Source: CAYWMP01 sp964459445 | GTDB lineage: Bacteria; Desulfobacterota; DSM-4660; Desulfatiglandales; HGW-15 | Direction: 5' to 3' | Length of the DNA stretch: 28,934 nucleotides | Assembly: GCA_964459445.1 (NCBI GenBank) | Contig: CAYWMP010000063.1 | Location: 1-28,934, forward strand | Part shown: positions 8,582 to 15,227 of the stretch, piece after piece | Numbering within the stretch: the stretch's first letter is position 1 | Layout: each line of letters opens with the position of its first letter | Position numbers and translations under genes: made by a program | The notes under the pieces: model-generated | Database searches by the model: none | Seen by the model: the letters and a program-made list of their open reading frames with translations, nothing else | What the model was told of the DNA's origin: nothing

Positions 8582-11023
8582 TTATTTTGGTAAGGGAGGT
8601 CCCAAATCCTTGGGGTTGGATCTGCTATGGAAGTCCTGTCCACCGGGCCAGAATCGTCCCATGATGTCAGAATGAAAATCCCTTTTGTGTACGGTACCAA
8701 ATGATATTGAAGGGATTTGTTTGTGACATAGGATGCAAGTGCCTATCTGCTCCATATGATCTCTCATCTCCTTTGGTAGAGGGCCGGAGAGGGGCCAGTG
8801 ATGTCCGACGGTCTGCAATTGTCGGTCGTCCCGGGTGATAACCTGATCAAGATCCATCGGCAAATCAGGGATGGGTGAAATCTGAAATTTTGCAGCCCGG
8901 CTCACGATATCACCCTCTGCCGTGGCGATATCCACGTGGACGCCCTGGGTGTAAGCATTAAGATATCTCCCATCATGGGTGCCGTAACCGAGAGCTTTGC
9001 TGCTGGCATGACAGGAGACGCAGGTTCGCGGTTTTCTTGATGTTGTGTGTGGCGCCGCCGGCGCCATATCTATGCCCCGCTGACCTTGCGGTCCACCATT
9101 TTCAAGATGGGATGGGGTCCGCCATATCTTGTTCTGAACAATCATCTTACCGTATGGACCGACGACCGTTGTGATCTGTTGGCAACCTGGAATGATCGGG
9201 CTGACCCGCCCTTCCCCATTGATACCAAGCACGGGGTCTTCCCAGCGAAGATAGCTGCGGTTTTCCGATGCTTTTCCCGGCGTCTTCAGGGCGGTCCCAT
9301 CTCTTTTTGACTCAGCGGTATGGCCGTCAGAAAATTGTCTATTCCCGGACGCGATCCAATCCACCGAATTTTTCCCCCCTGAATAATCGACGGTCACATG
9401 GCAGCCATAGCATTGGGGGGCCCAGGCGGAGTGGCAGGCATAGCATTCCAGTTTCTTCAAATGCTTCTCCGCTTTTATTTTTGCAGCAATGGCTTTGTCG
9501 GGATTTTGCCATTTGTTTTTGAGCCGGAGGGATTTCAGGGTCGGCACTTGAAAGTCGAGCCCGCTTGCGGAATGGACGATCACCCTTTCACCATCCCGAA
9601 CCACATTCCCAAAGGGATTACCCCTTGCCGTAAGCAGGTAGCCATCCTTCCCCGGGTACGCCGTGTTAAATTCTTTCTGGATCTGTAGTATTTCATGGGC
9701 CACATTGCGTGGCTTTTTCAGATCAGGCTCTTTTCCGAATTCATCACCCCAGCCCAGGGGAAGTTCCCATGGAAATTTCGAAGCCGTTCCATGACAGTCG
9801 GAACATTCTATTTCGATATTCGCCAGGAGGGTCCCGGAGATATTGCCGTTGCCATGCATTGAGGTTGTGGAGTGGCAGTCCTGACATAGCAAGCCTCCCT
9901 CAGGATTGCCGTCCCTGCTTTTTAGCTGATGGTGAACGTCATCCTTTATAAACAGATAGTACTTGGTATGGAGCTTGGGCATTTTTCCGCCGGATTCCGA
10001 AGTGGGAGTTCCATAGGGGAATTCCATGAGTCCCTGGAAAGATACGCCGATCCGCTTACCGCGGTTATGACAGGTGACACAGGTTTCGTGGGGTATACCC
10101 GAATAGACCTTCTGGTTCACAACAACTTTGGCTTCTCGGGACGCCTGGATGGAATGCACAAGAGAATGGCCCTTTTGGTCTTTTGGAATACTTGGATCAG
10201 CGCCTTCATAAAAGCCTTCGTTGCTATAGGGGATATGGCAGGCAGCGCATCCCATCCCCCTGAAATCACCCCTTTTGTCCCTTCCGCGCACGCCCACGTG
10301 ACATCGCTGGCAGTCCGTTCGGATATAGGTGAGGACCGCCTGTTCAGGACGCTCTTTAATGGTTCCCAGATCGATTTCGGGCAACTTTTCGAGGCTGGAA
10401 GGAAAGTTATGCGGGTACTCCTTCATAAGTTTTTGCATATATCCCTTGTAGGCCTTGGTGCCAAAGACCGGAACCGTCCCGTCAGGATCTTCCACGTCGT
10501 AATTGCCGAATCGCTTGGCATATCCGGTGCCCATGGTTCCCCATCCCCAGAGGGCGCCCTGGATTTTCCCCACCTCTGTCTGCATGACAGATCGATTCAG
10601 GGCATAGACCCACTTTTCGTGACACTGTCCACAGGTCTTGTCATTGATCCACATGGATGCGGCATGACGATTAAAATCCTTGATAGGACTGCCTTCGGGA
10701 GCGCCCGTGTGTGCGGTCTTGGGATTCTTTTGTTCTTTAGGATTTCCCCCATGACAGATCACGCAGCCGTTAGGGTCCCCAAGCTTTCCGCCCATTTCGT
10801 AGATCTTTTTGGCCATACCGGAATCGTGTCCTCGTATGGGTTCGATACCGGCATGGCATGTCCCAGTTGAAAGGCATCCCGTATTTGGAATAGGGAAACC
10901 CTTCGGGTCCATTTCAGCTAATGGGTATTCCGCTTTTAAAATCTGAGAGGAAAAAATGAGGAAAGAGACAATCAAGAGAAAGGAATGGGTTCTTGCCTTG
11001 GACAACAGATTGAAGTAACGCAT
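8582..11023 (-). CDS. Secreted large multiheme c-type cytochrome (11 CxxCH plus one CX5CH)
   Basis: The 813-residue protein has a signal peptide (hydrophobic FLLIVSFLIFSSQI, cleavage near LKAEYP) and 11 classical CxxCH haem sites, the first of them CVICH at 87-91. A further CLSTGTCH at 50-57 has five residues between the cysteines. No membrane helix follows the signal, so it is probably periplasmic or exported. The middle region around residues 420-520 is haem-free, as is a long stretch before CVSCH; such gaps suggest a catalytic or binding domain rather than a simple wire. GGGAG precedes the start. It is divergent from the PhnD-like sensor gene and shares an operator candidate with it. I do not recognise the enzyme family, and the electron partner is unknown. 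Confidence 0.85.
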   Translation of the reverse strand: MRYFNLLSKARTHSFLLIVSFLIFSSQILKAEYPLAEMDPKGFPIPNTGCLSTGTCHAGIEPIRGHDSGMAKKIYEMGGKLGDPNGCVICHGGNPKEQKNPKTAHTGAPEGSPIKDFNRHAASMWINDKTCGQCHEKWVYALNRSVMQTEVGKIQGALWGWGTMGTGYAKRFGNYDVEDPDGTVPVFGTKAYKGYMQKLMKEYPHNFPSSLEKLPEIDLGTIKERPEQAVLTYIRTDCQRCHVGVRGRDKRGDFRGMGCAACHIPYSNEGFYEGADPSIPKDQKGHSLVHSIQASREAKVVVNQKVYSGIPHETCVTCHNRGKRIGVSFQGLMEFPYGTPTSESGGKMPKLHTKYYLFIKDDVHHQLKSRDGNPEGGLLCQDCHSTTSMHGNGNISGTLLANIEIECSDCHGTASKFPWELPLGWGDEFGKEPDLKKPRNVAHEILQIQKEFNTAYPGKDGYLLTARGNPFGNVVRDGERVIVHSASGLDFQVPTLKSLRLKNKWQNPDKAIAAKIKAEKHLKKLECYACHSAWAPQCYGCHVTVDYSGGKNSVDWIASGNRQFSDGHTAESKRDGTALKTPGKASENRSYLRWEDPVLGINGEGRVSPIIPGCQQITTVVGPYGKMIVQNKIWRTPSHLENGGPQGQRGIDMAPAAPHTTSRKPRTCVSCHASSKALGYGTHDGRYLNAYTQGVHVDIATAEGDIVSRAAKFQISPIPDLPMDLDQVITRDDRQLQTVGHHWPLSGPLPKEMRDHMEQIGTCILCHKQIPSISFGTVHKRDFHSDIMGRFWPGGQDFHSRSNPKDLGPPLPK

Positions 11024-11056
11024 GATTCTGTTTTCTCCCTTTGATAGGAATCATTC

Positions 11057-11086
11057 TTGACGGTCATTACCACACCGTGGTACAAA
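11057..11086 (+). promoter_or_regulatory. Sigma-70-like promoter candidate for the sensor genes
   Basis: TTGACG at 11057-11062 and TACAAA at 11081-11086 are separated by 18 bases and point to the PhnD-like gene. The match to consensus is moderate. The palindromic operator lies almost exactly in the spacer, a position where bound protein would block polymerase or remodel the promoter. A weaker opposite-facing TTGATA with a poor -10 occurs at 11087-11092 for the cytochrome gene. Confidence 0.35.
11068..11082. promoter_or_regulatory. Palindromic operator candidate, copy 2
   Basis: TACCACACCGTGGTA differs from the copy at 7-21 by one base. It sits in the 163-bp divergent region, 45 bp before the large cytochrome start and about 105 bp before the PhnD-like gene, so one protein could control both directions. 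It falls in the spacer of the plus-strand promoter candidate. Confidence 0.65.
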
Positions 11087-11186
11087 TATCAATTGGCCAC
11101 TTATATTATGACTTGAAGAGAAATTCATTCATCCAGGGCCGACCTCTCACATAAACCTTCAAATTCTAAACCATCCCGGGTGAAAT

Positions 11187-12164
11187 ATGGTCCTAAGAAT
11201 TTTACAAATCAATAATGCATCCTTTTTTCTGAAAACGCTTATTGTGACGATATCCCTCACCTTCTATGGCTGCGGCGGTGATACGGACGCGGTTACAGTC
11301 GACTTCTCGAAAACCGTAGCTATGGAACGTTCGGAGACGGAATCAGCCAGCCATTCTCCCTTGAGAGTAGCTGTAGGGGCAATGATTTCTCCGAAGGAGA
11401 CGTTCGTTTATTATCGGCAACTCCTGGATTATATAGGTCGCAAGATCGGTCGAAAAATCGAACTCATACAACGCAAGACCTATGGTGAAATCAATGAACT
11501 CTTTGAAAAGGGAAAGATTGATGTAGGATTCATTTGTTCAGGGCCCTTCGCGATCGGCAAAGACAAATATGGATTTGAACTACTAGCAACCCCACAGGTT
11601 CAAGGAAAACACAATTACCAATCCTACCTAATTGTCAACAAAAACAACACCTATGATTCTCTAGATGAACTTAGAGGTTTGGTATTCGCGTTTACGGATC
11701 CTGATTCGAATAGCGGAAAATTGGTCCCAACATACTGGCTGGCGCAGATTGGAGAGACGCCTGATACGTTCTTCGGGAAGACCATTTTCACCTATGGCCA
11801 CGACAACTCTATCATGGCTGTCGCTAAAAATTTGGTAGATGGTGCTGCTGTCGATAGTCTCATCTGGGAATACTACCACCATAGGGACCCCATTTTTACT
11901 TCCAAAACCAGAGTCATTAGGAAATCAGAGCCCTATGGGATTCCGCCCCTTGTCTCTTCCAGATTTTTATCCAAAAAACTAAAAAAACGTATCCAGCAAT
12001 TGCTCTTTTCCATGCACAAGGATCAAGACGGGCAGAGCATCCTTAAAGAGTTGATGATAGATCGGATTATCCCAGCGAATGAAAAATGGTACGACAGCAT
12101 CCGGCTAATACAGCAGAGAGTGGCCCTTTTGGAGGATAAAAACCATGCGTCCGCGAAGCCTTAA
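11187..12164 (+). CDS. PhnD-like periplasmic substrate-binding lipoprotein (putative sensor)
   Basis: The 325-residue protein has a lipoprotein-type start: hydrophobic residues end in FYGC, with Cys29 as the likely lipidated residue. A PhnD-type binding domain follows, starting LRVAVGAMISPKETFVYYRQ and carrying KIDVGFICSGPFAIG. The family binds phosphonate-like or other oxyanions. No permease or ATPase lies beside it. Instead its end overlaps the sigma-54 activator gene by 20 bases, so it probably feeds a signal to that protein rather than a transporter. PhnD-like periplasmic domains are established parts of TtrS tetrathionate sensors, which makes the analogy useful. The ribosome site is weak (GGTGAAAT). 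The ligand is unknown. Confidence 0.82.
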   Translation: MVLRILQINNASFFLKTLIVTISLTFYGCGGDTDAVTVDFSKTVAMERSETESASHSPLRVAVGAMISPKETFVYYRQLLDYIGRKIGRKIELIQRKTYGEINELFEKGKIDVGFICSGPFAIGKDKYGFELLATPQVQGKHNYQSYLIVNKNNTYDSLDELRGLVFAFTDPDSNSGKLVPTYWLAQIGETPDTFFGKTIFTYGHDNSIMAVAKNLVDGAAVDSLIWEYYHHRDPIFTSKTRVIRKSEPYGIPPLVSSRFLSKKLKKRIQQLLFSMHKDQDGQSILKELMIDRIIPANEKWYDSIRLIQQRVALLEDKNHASAKP

Positions 12165-14352
12165 GAGTAAGTTGCTTCTAGCAGTGTCCGCCCTCGTGAT
12201 CGGCAGCGGTATACTTATATCGTTAATGGTGACGCAGCGGTACAGCCGAAGTCTATTAGAGGCGATGACAGCTCAGGCTGAACACCTTGCACACGCGGTC
12301 GCCCTTGAAGCTGCTGACAAGATTCTCATCAATGATTTAGTGGCCCTCCAAAAAATGCTGGACCACCAGATGCGAAGCAACCCTTCCATTGCCTACCTCT
12401 TTGCCCATAAAAGCGACGAAGTCGTTGCCCATAACTTTTCAAAGGGTTTTCCGGTTGAGTTGTTAAATGTCAACAAGCTTAAGTCAGATGGACAAATGAA
12501 CTATCAGGAAGTTGTTGCTTCGACGGGCGAGCGCTATTTGGATATAGCCTCACCTATTTTCGACGGAAAGGCGGGAGTCCTACGCCTAGGTTTTTCGGAG
12601 AAACCCTATAGGGAGCGAATGACCAAGTTGTGGCTACAGATGACGGCACTCACATTGGTCGTTCTTTTGTTTGCCTTGGCAGGCACTCTCCTTTTTGTAA
12701 GACGTATTACAAAACCCCTAGGGATCCTGGCTCACGCTACGGAAAAGATTGATGAAGGCGAGCTCGGCGTAAGGGCAGACATTGAAGGAAACGATGAGGT
12801 AGGGAGACTCGCTACCTCTTTCAACCATATGGTTGCCCGCATTGAAGACTACACCAATAAGCTTGAAGAACAAACCATGGAGCTGGAGCGTGCCCACCAT
12901 CAGACGCGAACTTTTTGCGGTATTGTTCAGGAAATTGGTGCTCTTCAGAGCCTAAAGGATGTAGGTATCTTCCTAATCAATAGATTCCAACAGATTTTGA
13001 AATGCGGTCACATGGGTCTTTTGATTTTCAGCACCCATCGGGATCACCTTTTTTCGGTATTCGAGAAGGGCTGCAAGACATTCAAAGATCCGGAGGTTAT
13101 CCAAACGACAGAAGAACGATTAAAAGGCTTAAAGGAAGTTACCTTCAAAAAGAAACATGCTTTTGCGCCTCCACTCGTGCCAGGTTATTTTCAGGAAGCA
13201 GCACGCCAGGCAATCGTACCCCTACATCACGATAGCCAATCTTTTGGTGCCCTGATCATCGCCTGTCCGGGAGGCTGTGGATGCAGTATTGAGGAGGTTG
13301 ATTCAGTTGGATTGATACTGAATCAGGCCGCTGGGGTGATTAAGCGGGCCGTCGTACATGAGGAAGAAACGCGCGACCTGCGGAAGCGAATTGAAACAAC
13401 AGCGGAGTTTAGCGGTATCGTCGGCAAGGATCCAAAAATGCAGGTTATCTACAAGCTGATCGAAGACATTGCGCCTACTGATGCCACTGTTCTCATACAA
13501 GGTGAGAGCGGGACCGGTAAAGAGTTGGTTGCACGGGCCATTCATGAAATGAGCCCTAGAGAGGATAAACCGTTCATCGTGATCAATTGTTCCGCCTATC
13601 CGGCCACGCTTTTGGAAAGTGAACTCTTTGGTCATGAAAAAGGTGCTTTCACAGGCGCGACAAGGCAAAAACTGGGACGTTTTGAGCAAGCGCACGGTGG
13701 CACCGTGTTCCTGGATGAGATCGGCGAGATATCCCCATCGGCCCAGATTAAACTGTTGCGAGTTCTCCAGACCCAGAAATTCGAACGTCTTGGCGGTGAA
13801 AAGACCCAGGCGGTAGACCTTCGCATTTTGGCAGCCACAAACAAGAATCTTCTCCAGGAAGTGAGGGAAGGTCGTTTTCGTGAGGACCTTTTCTACCGTC
13901 TCAACGTGATTCCCGTTCACATGCCGCCTTTAATGGAACGACAGAATGATATTCCTTTGTTAGCGCGCTATTTCTTGCGCCAGTTCGCTTCTGAACAAGA
14001 AAAAGAAATCAATGGATTCACTCCCGATGCTATGAAATTATTTCTCGATTACTCATGGCCCGGAAATGTTCGTGAGTTAGAGAATACCATCGAACATGCC
14101 GCCGTTCTCGCCAAGGGCAAACAGATTGAGGCAATAGATCTACCGAATTTTCTTCAAACCGCTGCAGCAAAATCGTCCCTTCAGAATCGCAGGGTGCCTA
14201 CCATTGCAGATCACGAGCGTGATCTATTAGAGGAGGCCTTGGAAGGGTGCAGTTGGAACAAGAAAGAGGCAGCCAAACGATTGGGAATCAGCCGTAGTAC
14301 ACTTTATGAGAAACTCAAGAAATACGAGATCTCGGATCCAACCAAGCACTAA
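12145..14352 (+). CDS. Membrane-anchored sigma-54-dependent transcriptional activator (HAMP-GAF-AAA+-Fis HTH)
   Basis: The 735-residue one-component regulator has TM1 at 8-30, a periplasmic loop of about 130 residues, TM2 near 163-185, HAMP about 186-240 and a GAF-like domain about 260-400. The sigma-54 AAA+ domain carries Walker A GESGTGKE 453-460, GAFTGA 500-505 and Walker B FLDEIGE 522-528; a Fis-type helix-turn-helix lies near 697-727. It would turn on sigma-54 promoters in response to a periplasmic signal, with no kinase step. The GAF-like domain carries Cys374, Cys378 and Cys380 in CPGGCGC, which could bind metal. GGAGG lies nine bases upstream of the ATG. The overlapping PhnD-like lipoprotein is its probable partner. 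A -24/-12 promoter lies about 400 bp downstream, making the respiratory cluster the likely target. Confidence 0.9.
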   Translation: MRPRSLKSKLLLAVSALVIGSGILISLMVTQRYSRSLLEAMTAQAEHLAHAVALEAADKILINDLVALQKMLDHQMRSNPSIAYLFAHKSDEVVAHNFSKGFPVELLNVNKLKSDGQMNYQEVVASTGERYLDIASPIFDGKAGVLRLGFSEKPYRERMTKLWLQMTALTLVVLLFALAGTLLFVRRITKPLGILAHATEKIDEGELGVRADIEGNDEVGRLATSFNHMVARIEDYTNKLEEQTMELERAHHQTRTFCGIVQEIGALQSLKDVGIFLINRFQQILKCGHMGLLIFSTHRDHLFSVFEKGCKTFKDPEVIQTTEERLKGLKEVTFKKKHAFAPPLVPGYFQEAARQAIVPLHHDSQSFGALIIACPGGCGCSIEEVDSVGLILNQAAGVIKRAVVHEEETRDLRKRIETTAEFSGIVGKDPKMQVIYKLIEDIAPTDATVLIQGESGTGKELVARAIHEMSPREDKPFIVINCSAYPATLLESELFGHEKGAFTGATRQKLGRFEQAHGGTVFLDEIGEISPSAQIKLLRVLQTQKFERLGGEKTQAVDLRILAATNKNLLQEVREGRFREDLFYRLNVIPVHMPPLMERQNDIPLLARYFLRQFASEQEKEINGFTPDAMKLFLDYSWPGNVRELENTIEHAAVLAKGKQIEAIDLPNFLQTAAAKSSLQNRRVPTIADHERDLLEEALEGCSWNKKEAAKRLGISRSTLYEKLKKYEISDPTKH

Positions 14353-14499
14353 TTACCCCCCCCCAAATAACACCACTATCTCAATATCTTGATCACCCCT
14401 CTCAAATTGATCTTATCCGATTTGCTTCTAAGAAATGCGCCTTAATAGGGTAAATTCGTAAAAGGGCACTGTCTTTTCACAGTGTAACTGGACAAATTG

Positions 14500-14516
14500 T
14501 GTCCAAATCCCGGACA
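14500..14516. promoter_or_regulatory. Enhancer-like site 1, TGTCC-N7-GGACA
   Basis: TGTCCAAATCCCGGACA is an inverted repeat with 5-base arms around 7 bases. A second copy of the same geometry starts 65 bp downstream. It also overlaps a further inverted repeat TGGACA-AATTG-TGTCCA at 14489-14505, making a dense cluster. It lies about 270 bp upstream of the predicted sigma-54 start site, within the usual range for activator binding. The neighbouring activator is the natural candidate to bind it; this is inference. Confidence 0.55.
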
Positions 14517-14564
14517 GGCGTAACCATCCTTTTTTAGGGCAGAAATTCTGCATGGTTGCTACCG

Positions 14565-14581
14565 TGTCCGATGTTCGGACA
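14565..14581. promoter_or_regulatory. Enhancer-like site 2, TGTCC-N7-GGACA
   Basis: TGTCCGATGTTCGGACA has longer arms than site 1 (7 bases around TGT) and the same TGTCC-N7-GGACA frame. The centres of the two sites are 65 bp apart, about six helical turns, so dimers could sit on the same face of DNA. It lies about 205 bp upstream of the predicted start of transcription. Confidence 0.6.
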
Positions 14582-14753
14582 TTGCCAGCAGTATAACCAT
14601 GAATGAGAGATCGGAATAAAACGCCCTCCAGGCCCATTCCTATATATCTGGAAGGAAAAATACAGAGTAAATTTTCTGTAATTTCAAAACCTTACCTAAA
14701 CCCCTGCCCTATTCGCCAAAATATTGTCACAATTTTCTGATTTTTGCGGTCTT

Positions 14754-14769
14754 TGGCACATGTTTTGCC
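14754..14769 (+). promoter_or_regulatory. Sigma-54 (-24/-12) promoter
   Basis: TGGCAC, five bases, then TTGCC closely matches the RpoN consensus TGGCAC-N5-TTGC, with the required 12-base distance between GG (14755) and GC (14767). It points toward the receiver-like gene at 14828 and the respiratory cluster beyond, giving a leader of roughly 50 bases. The activator gene just upstream is sigma-54 dependent, which supports the call. The -12 part overlaps the palindromic operator. Confidence 0.75.
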
Positions 14770-14780
14770 ACATTGTGGTA
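14766..14780. promoter_or_regulatory. Palindromic operator candidate, copy 3
   Basis: TGCCACATTGTGGTA matches the other two copies except at two bases. It begins at the -12 element of the sigma-54 promoter and reaches the likely start of transcription, so a bound protein would compete with RNA polymerase. This is a repressor-type position and differs from an activator enhancer site. Confidence 0.6.
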
Positions 14781-14827
14781 GACACAAACCTCAGTATGAC
14801 CCACCAAACACTAAGGATTCTTTTGCG

Positions 14828-15187
14828 ATGGATGAACCAATCGCGGTGGTAGAAGCCGATGCTCAATCAAGCCGAACTATATGTGCGCTGCTTGAGCGAG
14901 AGAAGTATCAAACCATTGCCTTGGATTCATTAGGAAACCTTGAAAAAAGCCTGGAAGGTGGAAAGTGGCTGGCGGTAATTTTGGATCTGGATGGTTTACC
15001 TGTGGATAACCGCTTTATTACCCAACTCAGAAAGCAAAATCCGGATCTACCTATCATTGGATTATCAAGTCGCCCAGTCCATCCGGAATTAAAAGAGTCT
15101 ATCGGCACCCATATTTGCGCTTGTCTCAGTAATCCACCTGATCCCGAGGAGCTCGTCTTTTGCGTACGAAGTTTTGTGAATCGGTGA
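14828..15187 (+). CDS. Degenerate response-regulator receiver domain protein
   Basis: The 119-residue protein is a lone receiver-like domain. It has the first-strand acidic pair in VVEAD, the likely phospho-acceptor Asp53 in VILDLDG, and the Ser region IIGLSSRP. The lysine normally found before the last loop is replaced by Asn102 in CLSNPPDPEEL, so phosphorylation-driven switching may be lost or changed. No output domain is attached. The ATG at 14828 has AAGGA about ten bases upstream; an earlier in-frame ATG would lie upstream of the sigma-54 start. It is the first gene after that promoter and directly precedes the 12-haem cytochrome gene. Its role and partner are unknown. Confidence 0.72.
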   Translation: MDEPIAVVEADAQSSRTICALLEREKYQTIALDSLGNLEKSLEGGKWLAVILDLDGLPVDNRFITQLRKQNPDLPIIGLSSRPVHPELKESIGTHICACLSNPPDPEELVFCVRSFVNR

Positions 15188-15227
15188 TGACATCTACATT
15201 GGACGATTAATGGGGAGAATCTTCAAT

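Larger units (their letters stand above)
14353..14827. other. Regulatory intergenic region between the activator and respiratory cluster
   Basis: This 475-bp stretch has no gene I can support. It holds a run of nine C at 14356-14364 after the activator stop. A perfect hairpin CACTGT-CTTTTC-ACAGTG lies at 14467-14484 with no T-run, followed by paired TGTCC-N7-GGACA sites, a -24/-12 promoter and a palindromic operator, listed separately. The spacing of activator sites upstream of the sigma-54 promoter is typical of enhancer control. Confidence 0.6.

Noticed and set aside
9929..10870. A 313-residue plus-strand frame opposite the large cytochrome
   Set aside because: It is long but antisense to a gene whose 12 haem sites are beyond doubt. 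The protein has no coherent domain or signal, and long opposite frames are expected here.
13303..13920. A 205-residue minus-strand frame inside the activator gene
   Set aside because: It is antisense to the AAA+ domain, which is intact with all motifs.
14356..14364. Run of nine C as a phase-variable tract
   Set aside because: It lies after the activator stop codon, outside any coding frame or promoter element, so slippage would have no obvious effect.
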